Positions 18,086 through 27,525 of a stretch of DNA of 64,000 nucleotides are shown piece by piece. How positions within the stretch are numbered: position 1 is the stretch's first letter; each line of letters opens with the position of its first letter. The notes beneath the pieces were generated by a model. That model did no database searches and was not told the origin of the DNA. It saw nothing but the letters and a program-made list of their open reading frames with translations. Both the position numbers and the translations under genes were made by a program. The stretch covers positions 1 through 64,000 of the forward strand of contig NZ_AVFL01000018.1 of NCBI RefSeq assembly GCF_000576635.1, in the 5' to 3' direction. Origin of the DNA: Skermanella stibiiresistens SB22. Its GTDB lineage: Bacteria; Pseudomonadota; Alphaproteobacteria; Azospirillales; Azospirillaceae.

Positions 18086-18819
18086 TCGGCGCCCCGCTCG
18101 CGATCGAGGGCCTGTCGGTCGGCTTCGGTGGCGCGCCGGTGGTCGACGACGTGACGTTCGACGTGCGGCCCGGCGAGGTCATGGCCCTGCTTGGCGCCAA
18201 CGGCGCCGGCAAGTCCAGCCTGCTGAAGGCGATCATCGGACTCAATCCCGCCGCATCCGGACGCATCCTGTTCGATGGAGCCGACATCACCCGGCTCAAG
18301 CCGGAACGGCGGGCGCGTCTCGGCATCGGCTATGTGCCCGAGGGGCGCCGGGTCTTTCCCGGCATGTCGGTGCGCGACAACCTGGAGGTCGCCAGTTTCG
18401 CGGCGACGGTGCCGCGGACGCGGCTGGTCGAGCGGGTGTTCGACCTGTTTCCGCAGCTTCGGACCAAATCGGCCGAACGGGCGTGGCGGCTTTCCGGCGG
18501 CCAGCAGCAGATGCTGGCGATCGGCCGGGCGCTGATGGGGGAACCGCGCCTGCTGCTGCTGGACGAACCTTCGCTAGGCTTGTCGCCCCGGCTGACGGCG
18601 GAGGTGATGGCGACGGTGCGCGCTATCGCCGCGGGGGGTACCGGGGTCCTCCTGGCCGAGCAGGCGGCCTTGGGAGCGCTGGAAACCGCCGATCGCGGGG
18701 TCTGGCTGCGGCTGGGGCGTCTGGAGGCCCGCGGCGGCGCGCCGGAACTGCGGACGCTCCTGACGGCCGATTCCGACTTTCCAGGCAATCCCCTTGCGAC
18801 CGGCGGGTCCGACCTATAG
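18082..18819 (+). CDS. ABC transporter ATP-binding protein LivF-type
   Basis: 245 residues. Walker A GANGAGKSS, Q-loop region IGYVPEGRRVFPGMSV (typical LivF), intact signature LSGGQQQ and Walker B LLLLDEPSLGL. It would pair with the degenerate LivG half of the fused protein, supplying the one canonical signature. ATGA overlap with the fused gene. It is the last gene of the operon. Confidence 0.92.
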   Translation: MIGAPLAIEGLSVGFGGAPVVDDVTFDVRPGEVMALLGANGAGKSSLLKAIIGLNPAASGRILFDGADITRLKPERRARLGIGYVPEGRRVFPGMSVRDNLEVASFAATVPRTRLVERVFDLFPQLRTKSAERAWRLSGGQQQMLAIGRALMGEPRLLLLDEPSLGLSPRLTAEVMATVRAIAAGGTGVLLAEQAALGALETADRGVWLRLGRLEARGGAPELRTLLTADSDFPGNPLATGGSDL

Positions 18820-18855
18820 CCTGCCGCGAAATCGCAGCGCAGCCGGATATTGAAC

Positions 18856-19959
18856 GTGCAGTCTCATCTTCTCGCTCTTGCTCTCGGCGCCGTGCTTGGC
18901 CTGTCGAGCGTTCTTCCCACCACCGCCCTGGCCCAGGCTCCGGCGACGGGTGGCGCCCAGTTGACCGGCGCCCCGACGGGCGACTGGCGCGTCGGCCCCG
19001 TGACCGACGCCAATGGCAAGTTCGCCTATTGCGTCTCGGAAAACCGGTTCGACAACAAACTGGCCTTGGTGATCGCCCGCAACAGCAAGGGCGAGACCAA
19101 CCTCGCCATCGGCATTCCAGGCGCCGGCATGACGCAGGGAACCAAGTTCCCGATGAGCGTCAGGGTCGACGAGACGGTCAAGCGCAACTTCACGGCATTG
19201 GCGGTGGAGCCGGACCTGCTGGTGGTCTCCACCGGCAACGACGACGGATTGTACGAAGGCATGCGCAAGGGCTCCCGGCTGATCATGCAGGGCCCGACCG
19301 ATACCGCGATCTTCCAACTACGCGGCACGGCGAAAGCCTTGGGCGACCTGCGGACCTGCGCCCAGCAGGCGGGGGTCGGCGCCGCCGGCAAGCCTGGCGC
19401 CGCCCAAGGAGGCCCCGGCGGGCCCAAGCCGGTCGCCGTGACGCTGCCCGACACCCTGCGCGCCATCCTCAACGCCGCGGGGTTGCGCCAAGCGGTGCCG
19501 CTGTCGCTGGCGGGCGTTCCCGAAGACCGCCGGCCCGCCGACTTCGCGTGGCGCCTGGGCCCGGTGTTCGGCGGCGTGCGCGAGTCGAAGGCTCCGCCGA
19601 ACGCCGATTTCGCGGTTCTGACGACCAACTACCTGGATGTCCTGAAGCAGCGGTGCGGCGGCGAGTACAGCGCGACCCCGGCGCCGGTGGAAACCTTACC
19701 GCGCGTGACCATGCGCACGGCGATGGTCACCTGCAGCCCGAAGGAAGGCAAGATCAACGTCGCCATCCTGTTCTACAAGAGCCAGGGCGACATCTTCACC
19801 GTCTTCTTCCACGAAGCGACCGACGCCGATGTCGAGTTGGCGAAGAAGGCGCGCGATGGCCTCGCCACCGTCGTCCGCAAGCTGGGCTCCGACCAGCCGC
19901 CCGCCGGCCAGCCCGGTCCGCAGGGGCAACCCGCTCCGGCCGCTCCACCCCAGAACTGA
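18856..19959 (+). CDS. exported protein of unknown function, possible IalB-like halves
   Basis: 367 residues. The GTG at 18856 is preferred over a TTG 6 nt earlier; no strong ribosome site is seen. A signal peptide (hydrophobic LLALALGAVLGLSS, cleavage near ALAQ-APA) precedes two similar-sized regions (about 35-180 and 200-345) split by a Gly/Pro linker. The first contains GDWRVGPV and spaced cysteines and resembles invasion-associated-locus-B type domains; this resemblance is weak. Tail is Pro/Gln/Ala rich. It is followed by a strong terminator, so it stands alone or ends the ABC operon. Confidence 0.55.
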   Translation: MQSHLLALALGAVLGLSSVLPTTALAQAPATGGAQLTGAPTGDWRVGPVTDANGKFAYCVSENRFDNKLALVIARNSKGETNLAIGIPGAGMTQGTKFPMSVRVDETVKRNFTALAVEPDLLVVSTGNDDGLYEGMRKGSRLIMQGPTDTAIFQLRGTAKALGDLRTCAQQAGVGAAGKPGAAQGGPGGPKPVAVTLPDTLRAILNAAGLRQAVPLSLAGVPEDRRPADFAWRLGPVFGGVRESKAPPNADFAVLTTNYLDVLKQRCGGEYSATPAPVETLPRVTMRTAMVTCSPKEGKINVAILFYKSQGDIFTVFFHEATDADVELAKKARDGLATVVRKLGSDQPPAGQPGPQGQPAPAAPPQN

Positions 19960-19988
19960 TCGCCGACACCCTTTCGTCCGGCGCCACA

Positions 19989-20024
19989 AGGCCACGCGGG
20001 TTCGCCCCCCGCGTGGCCTTTTTC
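19989..20024 (+). terminator. Rho-independent terminator after the exported protein gene
   Basis: GC-rich stem with GGCCACGCGGG as its 5' arm, a 6-8 nt loop and the complementary 3' arm, followed by a T run (20019-20023). It separates the exported-protein gene from the arsenic operon. Confidence 0.85.
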
Positions 20025-20052
20025 CCGTCTGGCCAGCCGCCACCCACAACAT

Positions 20053-20068
20053 TTCGACTATCGTTGAA
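20053..20068 (+). promoter_or_regulatory. ArsR-type operator 1
   Basis: TTCGA-N6-TTGAA, an imperfect inverted repeat of the type bound by ArsR/SmtB repressors, 69-84 bp upstream of arsR. It shares half-site and spacer (CTATCG versus TATTCG) with the second site. Confidence 0.55.
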
Positions 20069-20101
20069 TTATCGTTGACAGCAGTTACGGCCCCATTGTA
20101 T

Positions 20102-20117
20102 TTCGATATTCGTCGAA
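20102..20117 (+). promoter_or_regulatory. ArsR-type operator 2
   Basis: Perfect TTCGA-N6-TCGAA inverted repeat ending 19 bp before the arsR ATG. It is well placed to overlap the promoter and mediate autorepression relieved by arsenite or antimonite. Confidence 0.65.
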
Positions 20118-20136
20118 CAATGGGAACAACCTGGAC

Positions 20137-20508
20137 ATGGACTCATCCCAAGCCACCGCCAGCCTGGGCGCCCTGGCCCACGAAACCCGGCTGGCGGTCT
20201 TCCGCATGCTGGTGGCGCGGGGCCCGGATGGGCTGGCGGCGGGCGTCATCGCCCAGAATCTGGGACTGACCCCGTCATCGCTGACCTTCCACCTCCAGCA
20301 ATTGACCCAAGCGGGCCTGATCACCCAACGCCGCGTCAGCCGACAGATCATCTACGCCACCGATTTCACGGCCATGAACGACCTCATGGCCTACTTGACC
20401 GAAAACTGCTGCGGCGGCGCCGTCTCCTGCGCGCCGGTTTGCCAGCCGGGCGCCCGGCGCGAGGATGGCGCCGAACCGGAGTTGCCAAGGGCGAGCTTCA
20501 AAGCCTGA
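20137..20508 (+). CDS. arsR: ArsR-family arsenic-responsive repressor
   Basis: 123 residues. A winged helix-turn-helix covers about 10-90 (LAHETRLAVFRML, LTPSSLTFHLQQLTQAGLI, RRVSRQIIYA). The metalloid site is not the classical ELCVCDL motif in the DNA-binding helix. Instead cysteines cluster at the C-terminus (NCCGG, VSCAPVC, residues about 89-104), as in Acidithiobacillus/Corynebacterium-type ArsR. It heads the ars operon; two operator-like palindromes precede it. Confidence 0.9.
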   Translation: MDSSQATASLGALAHETRLAVFRMLVARGPDGLAAGVIAQNLGLTPSSLTFHLQQLTQAGLITQRRVSRQIIYATDFTAMNDLMAYLTENCCGGAVSCAPVCQPGARREDGAEPELPRASFKA

Positions 20509-20540
20509 TCGTCAATCAACCTTTTTCGTGAGGAAGCGCG

Positions 20541-21062
20541 ATGTCAGACCGGATCTACAATGTCCTGTTCCTATGCACTGGCAATTCCGCCCGCAGCATC
20601 CTCGCGGAGGCCGCCCTGTCCCACTGGGGCAAGGGAAAGTTCCGCGCGTTCAGCGCGGGCAGCCATCCCAAGGGTCAGGTTCATCCCCTGACGCTCGCCC
20701 TGCTGCGGAACCTCAACTACGACACCAGCGGCTTCCGGTCCAAGTCGTGGGAGGAGTTCGCCCAGCCCGGCGCGCCAGCGCTCGATTTCGTCTTCACCGT
20801 CTGCGACAACGCGGCGAACGAGATCTGCCCGATCTGGCCGGGCCAGCCGATGTCGGCGCATTGGGGCGTCGAGGATCCCGCCGCCTTCGTCGGATCGGAG
20901 GACAAGATGCTGAAGGCGTTCAAGCTGGCGTACATCCAGCTGGAAAGCCGCATCAAGATCTTCACCAGCCTGCGCATCGAAGCGTTGGACAAGATTTCCC
21001 TCAAGAAGCGGATCGAGGACATCGGCAACTTGACCGACGCCGAACAGGAGCACGCCCAGTGA
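20541..21062 (+). CDS. arsC: arsenate reductase, low-molecular-weight phosphatase type
   Basis: 173 residues. P-loop CTGNSARS with nucleophile C12; VFTVCDNAANEICPIWPG and the HWGVEDPA tract are family hallmarks. Reduces arsenate to arsenite. A ribosome site (GAGGAAG) precedes the ATG. It is slightly longer than the thioredoxin-linked enzymes, with an extra helical C-terminus. Second gene of the operon, overlapping the next by 4 bp. Confidence 0.92.
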   Translation: MSDRIYNVLFLCTGNSARSILAEAALSHWGKGKFRAFSAGSHPKGQVHPLTLALLRNLNYDTSGFRSKSWEEFAQPGAPALDFVFTVCDNAANEICPIWPGQPMSAHWGVEDPAAFVGSEDKMLKAFKLAYIQLESRIKIFTSLRIEALDKISLKKRIEDIGNLTDAEQEHAQ

Positions 21063-21481
21063 CGGTGACGATCTACCACAATCCCAAATGCGGCACGTCG
21101 CGCAACACCCTGGCCCTGATCCGCAACAGCGGGGAGGAGCCGGTGGTGATCGAATACCTCAAGACCCCGCCGAGCCGCGATGAGTTGGTCGGTTTGATCC
21201 GGCGCATGGACGTGCCGGTCCGCGACGTGCTGCGCCAGAAAGGCACGCCATACGATGAGCTGGGTCTGGACGATCCGTCCCTGGGCGACGACCAACTGAT
21301 CGATGCCATGATGGCGCATCCCATCCTGATCAATCGCCCCATCGTCGTGACGCCGCTGGGCGTCAAGCTCTGCCGGCCTTCCGAGGCCGTGCTCGATCTT
21401 CTGCCCTCACCGCAGCGGGGCGAGTTCACCAAGGAGGATGGGGAACGCGTCATCGATGCCGATGGCCGCCGCATCCCCTGA
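21059..21481 (+). CDS. arsC: arsenate reductase, glutaredoxin-linked (ArsC/Spx fold) type
   Basis: 140 residues from a GTG overlapping the previous stop. Catalytic C11 lies in [12 protein letters not shown], followed by [14 protein letters not shown] and the RPIVVTPLG active-site arginine region. It uses glutathione/glutaredoxin, unlike the preceding enzyme. Having both reductase families back to back in one operon is notable. Confidence 0.92.
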   Translation: MTVTIYHNPKCGTSRNTLALIRNSGEEPVVIEYLKTPPSRDELVGLIRRMDVPVRDVLRQKGTPYDELGLDDPSLGDDQLIDAMMAHPILINRPIVVTPLGVKLCRPSEAVLDLLPSPQRGEFTKEDGERVIDADGRRIP

Positions 21482-21500
21482 CGATCCGTCTTACGCTCCA

Positions 21501-22595
21501 ATGGGAAAACCCATGACAACCAGCGCGCCCGCCTCGCGATTATCCTTTCTCGACCGCTATCTGACCTTGTGGATCTTCCTGGCGATGGCGCTGGGTGTCC
21601 TGCTCGGTACGGTGTTCGAGGGTCTGCCGGCGGCGCTCGACGGCCTGTCGATCGGCAGCACCAACATCCCGATCGCCATCGGCTTGATCTTGATGATGTA
21701 TCCGCCGCTGGCGAAGGTCAGGTACGAGGAACTTCACCACGTTTTCGCCGACAAGCGGGTGCTCCTCCTGTCGCTCGCGCAGAATTGGCTGATCGGGCCG
21801 TTCCTGATGTTCGGTCTGGCGGTCCTGTTCCTCCGCGATCACCCGGAATACATGACCGGGCTGATCCTGATCGGCCTCGCCCGCTGCATCGCCATGGTGC
21901 TGGTCTGGAACCAGCTCGCCCGCGGCGACAATCAGTATGTGGCCGGCTTGGTCGCGTTCAATTCGATCTTCCAGATCCTATTCTTCAGCGTCTACGCCTG
22001 GTTCTTCCTGACAATCCTGCCACCCCTGTTCGGCCTGGAGGGCAGCGTGGTCAATGTCAGCTTCTGGACCATCGCCAACGCGGTCTTGATCTATCTGGGC
22101 ATTCCGTTCCTCGCCGGGTTCCTGACCCGTCGCACATTGACGGCGAGGAAGGGCCAGGCTTGGTACGAACGCGAGTTCCTGCCGCGCATCGGCCCGATCA
22201 CGCTGGCGGCCTTGCTGTTCACCATCGTCGCCATGTTCAGCCTGAAGGGCGCCGACGTGGTGCGGCTGCCGGCCGACGCCCTCCTCATCGCGGTTCCGCT
22301 CTCGATCTACTTCCTGGTCCAGTTCGTCATCAGCTTCGCGATGGGCAAGCTGATCGAGGCGGACTACCCGCGCACCACCGCCATCGCCTTCACGGCCGCC
22401 GGCAATAATTTCGAGCTGGCGATCGCGGTCGCCATCGCGGCTTATGGGCTCGCCTCGCCGGTCGCCTTCGCCGCCGTCATCGGCCCGCTGGTCGAGGTGC
22501 CGGTGCTGGTCCTTCTGGTGCATGTCGCCCTGAGGCTTGGACGGCGCTATTTCCCACACGACCACGCCGTCGCCGTGGCTGGCGGCAAAGCATGA
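21501..22595 (+). CDS. acr3: ACR3-family arsenite efflux permease
   Basis: 364 residues from the ATG at 21501; an ATG at 21513 is equally possible because GGGAAA lies before it. Ten hydrophobic helices. The conserved transport cysteine is in [18 protein letters not shown], and the [17 protein letters not shown] stretch with its conserved glutamate is present. Exports arsenite made by the two reductases. Overlaps arsH by 4 bp. Confidence 0.95.
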   Translation: MGKPMTTSAPASRLSFLDRYLTLWIFLAMALGVLLGTVFEGLPAALDGLSIGSTNIPIAIGLILMMYPPLAKVRYEELHHVFADKRVLLLSLAQNWLIGPFLMFGLAVLFLRDHPEYMTGLILIGLARCIAMVLVWNQLARGDNQYVAGLVAFNSIFQILFFSVYAWFFLTILPPLFGLEGSVVNVSFWTIANAVLIYLGIPFLAGFLTRRTLTARKGQAWYEREFLPRIGPITLAALLFTIVAMFSLKGADVVRLPADALLIAVPLSIYFLVQFVISFAMGKLIEADYPRTTAIAFTAAGNNFELAIAVAIAAYGLASPVAFAAVIGPLVEVPVLVLLVHVALRLGRRYFPHDHAVAVAGGKA

Positions 22596-23320
22596 AAGAC
22601 GACATGACCTCCCACGCGCCTTCCGACCCCGCCACGCCGTCTGCGGCAACTCCCGAATTGCTGTCTCCCCCCGATCTCGCCCGGCTCGAACCCGCCGAGC
22701 GGAGCACGCATCCACCCCGTATCCTGCTGCTGTACGGCTCGCTGCGGGAACGCTCCTACAGTCGCCTGCTGACCGAGGAGGCGGCGCGGGTGCTCGACGC
22801 CATGGGGGCGGAGACCCGGACCTTCGACCCGCGCGACCTGCCGATGGCCAATAGCACGACGCCCGATCATCCCAAGGTGCGGGAGTTGCGCGACCTGTCG
22901 ATCTGGTCCGAGGGACAGGTCTGGTGCAGTCCCGAGATGCACGGTGCCGTGACCGGCGTCTTCAAGAACCAGATCGATTGGCTGCCGTTGTCGGAAGGCT
23001 CTATCCGGCCGACCCAGGGCAGGACGCTTGCGGTGATGCAGGTCTCCGGCGGATCGCAAAGCTTCAACGCGGTCAACACGCTGCGCCTACTCGGCCGCTG
23101 GATGCGGATGTTCACCATCCCCAACCAGTCCAGCGTACCCAAGGCCTATGAACAGTTCGACGAGGCCGGCAGGATGCTGCCGGGCCCCTTGCTGGACCGG
23201 GTGATCGACGTGATGGAGGAGTTGGTGCGCTTCACGTGGCTGCTGCGCGACCGGGCCGACTATCTGGTCGATCGCCACAGCGAGCGGAAGACCGCTTTCA
23301 AGCTGCCGGATAAGCTGTGA
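22592..23320 (+). CDS. arsH: ArsH NADPH-dependent FMN oxidoreductase
   Basis: 242 residues. Flavodoxin-like fold: [15 protein letters not shown] (phosphate loop), [20 protein letters not shown] and [16 protein letters not shown] are ArsH signatures. In other bacteria ArsH oxidises trivalent organoarsenicals or reduces quinones. It ends the ars operon (ATGA overlap with acr3). Confidence 0.93.
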   Translation: MKDDMTSHAPSDPATPSAATPELLSPPDLARLEPAERSTHPPRILLLYGSLRERSYSRLLTEEAARVLDAMGAETRTFDPRDLPMANSTTPDHPKVRELRDLSIWSEGQVWCSPEMHGAVTGVFKNQIDWLPLSEGSIRPTQGRTLAVMQVSGGSQSFNAVNTLRLLGRWMRMFTIPNQSSVPKAYEQFDEAGRMLPGPLLDRVIDVMEELVRFTWLLRDRADYLVDRHSERKTAFKLPDKL

Positions 23321-23350
23321 GGGCATGAGCCGTGAGGCCGGAGGGAGCCT

Positions 23351-23941
23351 CTAGAACAGCCCCTCCTGGTACCGTGGCTCGCCATTGACCAGGATGGCGG
23401 AGATCGCGGGCGTGCCCGCCCGATTGACCGCGACGCGGATGTCGATCCGCTCGCCCTCGGCCGGGCGCTCCAGCCGGGCGCCCTACCCCTCCGACACGAA
23501 GTAGCTCTCGATGCCGTAGCGGATGCCGGCGATCCGGCACGGGACGACGGCGGAGGACTCGCCGGAACCCGACTCCTCGCATTGCTGCTCGTTGACCCAA
23601 GTGACCCGGCCGCGCAGCACCACGCCGGTCGGCGTCGCGGCCGGGCGCTGGTGCCAGATGCCGGTGGGCTGCCACGTGGGCTTGCCCGGCTGGATGTCGA
23701 CATAGACGGTCTGTCCGCGCTCCAGGTCGTTATCGCCGGCCAAGCGGTCCAGCCGCAGGTGTCCGATGTCGTAGCTCAGTTCGACATAGTCGCCCTGGAA
23801 CAGCGAGCGCGGGTCCACCGGGCGGATCGCCAGCACGACCGGCGTGCCCGTCTCCAGCGTCCATTGGCGGAAGCCGATCAGGGCCGCCAGCACGGCGGTC
23901 TGGGCCAACGCCAGCGCCAGCAGGCGCGAGCCCCGGATCAC
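23351..23941 (-). pseudogene. GDYxxLxY-family membrane protein gene interrupted by one in-frame amber stop
   Basis: From the ATG at 23941 the frame runs 152 codons to a TAG at 23485-23483. It then continues in the same frame for 43 more codons to a second TAG (23353-23351). The downstream part encodes GARLERPAEG through the end EPRYQEGLF, which matches the usual C-terminus of this family. An N-terminal membrane helix (6-24) and the naming motif GDYVELSY (residues 50-57) are intact. The gene overlaps the DUF2157 gene by 4 bp, the usual partnership. It is read here as a recent nonsense mutation, a sequencing error, or a readthrough case. Confidence 0.75.
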
Positions 23942-25269
23942 GCGGCGTCTCCCAGGCCGCCGACCAGATCGCGCCGCTTCCGCTCCAGCAACCAGCCGAG
24001 CCCGATCACCAGCAAACCTCCCAGCATGAAGAACAGCGACCGGTCGAACAGCAGCCAGAACGTGTCGAAGTAGAGCCTCAGGACCGTCAGCGCGAAGGAC
24101 AGGAAGCCAAGGTTGACGATGAACCGGTCATCGCGCCGATAACCCTCGGCGATCATGCCGATCAAGGCCGCGACCAGGGCGACGTTCAGAGTGATCAGCG
24201 AGACCGCGCGCCACCCTGTCGGGACCAGCGCCTCGGCGGTGAAGGCCGCCACCAGCGCCACCGCTCCGGCGGCCAGCGGTCCGCCACCCCGGCGCCAAGC
24301 GACCGCGGCCCCGGCGGCGCCGAGCAGCAGCGGGACGGCCGCCACCTCCGCCCAAAACCCCTGGCCGACCTCCGACAGGTCGAACCGAACCACCGGCATC
24401 GCCAGCAGCGAGACCCCGGCCACCACGCCGATCAGGGCCAGCCGTTCCAGCGGTGTCGCGAAATCGGCGGCGCGCCGCGACGCGGCGAGGACTTCGCCCA
24501 CTCCCAGCAGCGCCACCGCGATGGCGGATCCGAGCCGCAGCATGTCGGCCTCCGACGCCCCCGTGGCCGAGAGCGGCGCGAACAGCGTCGCCAGGATGAA
24601 CCAGGCCAGCGACGCCAACGCCACAGTGTAGGCCGTCATCCAGCGCATGCGGACGATCGGGGGCAGCAGCGCCGCCCAGACCGGCAGGAAAGGCAGGTAG
24701 ACCCGCAGGGACGAGTCCGGTGCCGCGAGGCTGAACCAGACGGTCACGAGGGCCAGCGCCGCGCAGGCCGCCCACTGGCTGGGCCATGCCCAGGCCGCCA
24801 GGATGGCCCCCAGAGCCCACAGCAGCACGCCAGCGGGCGGATCGGCCGACAGGTGGTAGATCTGTCCAATCAATAGGATTCCGGCGCCGAACAGCAGCAC
24901 GCCCAGCAGCAGCAGCGCCTCGGCGATCTGCTCCATGCCCGCCCGCAAGGAGGCCCAGGCCATCCCATGGACCGCCCACAGGGCGCCGAACAGGATGGCG
25001 AGCTTGGACAGGCGGCCCAGTCCTTCCCAGTTGGCCGCCAGGAACAGCAGCGCGCCGACCGCGATCAGCACCGCCCCCAGCAGCGCCAGCAGGTTCGGAG
25101 TCTTGGCTCGCGAAGGCTGGGACGACCGCGCGTCGGCCAGCACGGCCTCTGCGTCGTGGAGCCGTATCCACCCTCGCTCGACCCAGCGCGGCAGATCGTC
25201 ATTCAGGCGGTTAACATAGTATTGTCGCAGCACTGGCATGATCCGAAACGCGGCGCGGGAGCGGATCAT
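23938..25269 (-). CDS. DUF2157 polytopic membrane protein
   Basis: 443 residues (433 if the ATG at 25239 is used). A soluble N-terminal helical segment (LPRWVERGWIRLHDAEAVL) is followed by about 13 hydrophobic helices. The stretch LLALLGAVLIAVGALLFLAANW is characteristic of DUF2157. The function of the family is unknown; it is regularly paired with GDYxxLxY proteins, as here. The gene starts 15 bp after the TamA-like gene ends. Confidence 0.85.
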   Translation of the reverse strand: MIRSRAAFRIMPVLRQYYVNRLNDDLPRWVERGWIRLHDAEAVLADARSSQPSRAKTPNLLALLGAVLIAVGALLFLAANWEGLGRLSKLAILFGALWAVHGMAWASLRAGMEQIAEALLLLGVLLFGAGILLIGQIYHLSADPPAGVLLWALGAILAAWAWPSQWAACAALALVTVWFSLAAPDSSLRVYLPFLPVWAALLPPIVRMRWMTAYTVALASLAWFILATLFAPLSATGASEADMLRLGSAIAVALLGVGEVLAASRRAADFATPLERLALIGVVAGVSLLAMPVVRFDLSEVGQGFWAEVAAVPLLLGAAGAAVAWRRGGGPLAAGAVALVAAFTAEALVPTGWRAVSLITLNVALVAALIGMIAEGYRRDDRFIVNLGFLSFALTVLRLYFDTFWLLFDRSLFFMLGGLLVIGLGWLLERKRRDLVGGLGDAA

Positions 25270-25284
25270 AGCAGAGTTGTGACT

Positions 25285-27243
25285 TTAAAAAGCCTGCCCA
25301 ATACTGATGTAGAGCTGCCAGCTTGAATCGCCGGGTTGTTTGTTTAGGGGTACCGCGACATCCACCCGCAAGGGACCGAAGCCCGTGTAATAACGGGCAC
25401 CTATGCCGGCACCCCAACGCAACTCCTCAGAGAAATCAGGTGTCGAGTCCTCGTACACGTTGCCGCCGTCGATGAAGGGCACGATGCCGATGGTGTCGGT
25501 CACCTTGACACGCATCTCGGCGCCGACCTCGACCAGGCTACGACCGCCCAGGGTTTCGCCCAGCGCGTCGCGCGGCCCGACATCCTGATAGCCATAGCCG
25601 CGGATCGATCCGCCGCCGCCGGCGTAGAAACGCTTGTCCGCCGGGATGTCGGTCGTGCTGGATCCGATGATGCTGCCCAGCGAGAAGCGTCCCGCCGCGA
25701 CGTAGCGGCCATCGCCGGCGAAGTCGAAATAGGCGCTGTTGGTGACTCGGGCGATGGTGAAGTTGCTGTCGGCGCCGCCGATCTGCTGGTAGGGCGTCAC
25801 CAGCAGGTCGGTGCGGAAGCCCCTGGTCGGATTGAGCAGGTCGTTGGTGCCGTCGTAGGTGAGCTTCAGCGGGATGCCGACCAGGGTGCTGTCGACCGTG
25901 CCGGCGGGCGGATCGGTGACACTGCTTTGCTCCAGCGTGATGCCGCCGGTGACCGTCAACCCCTCCAGCGGCTTCCGCTCCAGCAGGGCGGAGAACACGA
26001 CGGCGTCGCGGTCGTAGGCATCCGGCCGCTCGCGGACCAAGCTGGCGTCCAAAATCAGCGATTGGTTGACGCTGAGGAAGTCGGGCTTGCGGAAGTTGGC
26101 GTTCAGCCGCGCCTCGACGTCGCCGACATCGTTCTCGCCGATCCGCGACAGGGTGGCCGATAATCTGAGCTGTTCCGCCCCGCCGAACAGGTTGCGGTGC
26201 GCCCACGACGCGCTGACGCCGAAGCCGTCCTCGCTGGAATAGTTGAACCCGGCGCCGATCACCCGGCGTGGCCGCTCGGCGACCGTGACGGTCACCGGCG
26301 TCACGCCATCGGGACCGGGCTCCTTGGCCAAGCCGACCCGGACCGACGAGAACGGCCCCAGGGCGGAGATCGCCTGCCGGGCGTCCTCGGTGTCGGAGGG
26401 CTTGAACTGGTCGCCGGGTCGCCATGGGATGCGGTTGCGGACGAGTTGTTCGCTGACCCCCTCCAGCCCCTCGACGCTGACGGCGCCGAAGCGGGTCAGC
26501 GGCCCTGGATCGACCGTGTAGGTGACATCCATGGTCCGGGCCTCGTGATCGACCACGACCCGGCGATCGGCGATCCTGGCGAAGGCGAACCCGCGGTTGG
26601 AGAGCTGGTTGGTGATCCGGGTCTCGGCGTCCACCACGGTGGCGGACGACGCGCGCTCGCCGACCTGGATGCCGATGTCGCCGGCCGTGATCGGCGCCCC
26701 CTCCAGCGCCACGCCGCCGGCGCCCGCCACCGCGATGCGGTCGAACTTGTATTCCGGGCCGGGCGTCACGGTGATGGCGACCTTGGCCGGAGTCACGTCG
26801 GTATCGACCGCGATCTCGACCTTGGCGTCGTAGTAGCCGACCGAGCGGAGCGCGGTTTGCAGCCTCTCCTGATCCGCGTCGGCGCGGCGGCGCAGTCCGA
26901 TCGGGCTGGGGGGCGGCTGCTCGGACAGGCGGAACAGGGTGGCGGTGCCTTGCAGCAGCTCGCGCAGGGTACCGTCATCCGTGCCGGTCAGGGTGACCTC
27001 GTAAGGTGTCTGCTGCGCGGAGACGGGAGCCACGACGATCACGCCGGCCGCCAGGACCAGGGCGAGGCCGAGCGCGCCCTTGGTCAATCCCGCGCGCTCG
27101 CGGCGGAAGGATTTCCGGGCCCCGCTCCGTGACCGGGTGGAACTGGATTTGAGGGCGTCTGGGAGGCGGAAGCCGGACTTCAGGGGTCTTCTCCGTTCGA
27201 TCGGTGGTTGGCAAACACAGTCCTGACTGACGATGTTCCCCAT
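25285..27243 (-). CDS. TamA-like Omp85/BamA-family outer membrane protein
   Basis: About 652 residues from the ATG at 27243. The start is uncertain: the frame is open to 27426, and the export signal (TKGALGLALVLAAGVIVV, cleavage near SAQQ) begins about 50 residues into this model. Three POTRA-type repeats precede a C-terminal 16-strand barrel with the lid-lock motif SIRGYGYQ and a terminal aromatic (IGQAF). TamA works with TamB in outer-membrane assembly. No tamB lies beside it in the window, so specificity is not confirmed. Confidence 0.85.
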   Translation of the reverse strand: MGNIVSQDCVCQPPIERRRPLKSGFRLPDALKSSSTRSRSGARKSFRRERAGLTKGALGLALVLAAGVIVVAPVSAQQTPYEVTLTGTDDGTLRELLQGTATLFRLSEQPPPSPIGLRRRADADQERLQTALRSVGYYDAKVEIAVDTDVTPAKVAITVTPGPEYKFDRIAVAGAGGVALEGAPITAGDIGIQVGERASSATVVDAETRITNQLSNRGFAFARIADRRVVVDHEARTMDVTYTVDPGPLTRFGAVSVEGLEGVSEQLVRNRIPWRPGDQFKPSDTEDARQAISALGPFSSVRVGLAKEPGPDGVTPVTVTVAERPRRVIGAGFNYSSEDGFGVSASWAHRNLFGGAEQLRLSATLSRIGENDVGDVEARLNANFRKPDFLSVNQSLILDASLVRERPDAYDRDAVVFSALLERKPLEGLTVTGGITLEQSSVTDPPAGTVDSTLVGIPLKLTYDGTNDLLNPTRGFRTDLLVTPYQQIGGADSNFTIARVTNSAYFDFAGDGRYVAAGRFSLGSIIGSSTTDIPADKRFYAGGGGSIRGYGYQDVGPRDALGETLGGRSLVEVGAEMRVKVTDTIGIVPFIDGGNVYEDSTPDFSEELRWGAGIGARYYTGFGPLRVDVAVPLNKQPGDSSWQLYISIGQAF

Positions 27244-27525
27244 GGCAAGGCTGGACGGCGGCGCCTTGGGCTTATTTGGCGGGCCATTCGGCCGGGAACC
27301 GCCCTTGAAAGCGGCGGGACCGCTCCCCATCCTTTCGAACATGGCCGGTCGGCGTAAGCGCCGCGCCGGTTCAGCTTGTAGTTCATGGCGCAAACTGTAT
27401 ACTGCGCCGCAATATGACCCGGGCACTTGAGAAGGATCGTGATCCTATCTCCACGTGTTTATCCGGGCATTTTTGTTTGCCCGCGGTACGCCGCGGCTCA
27501 ACCCGGGACATCAGAGAAGTTCGGT

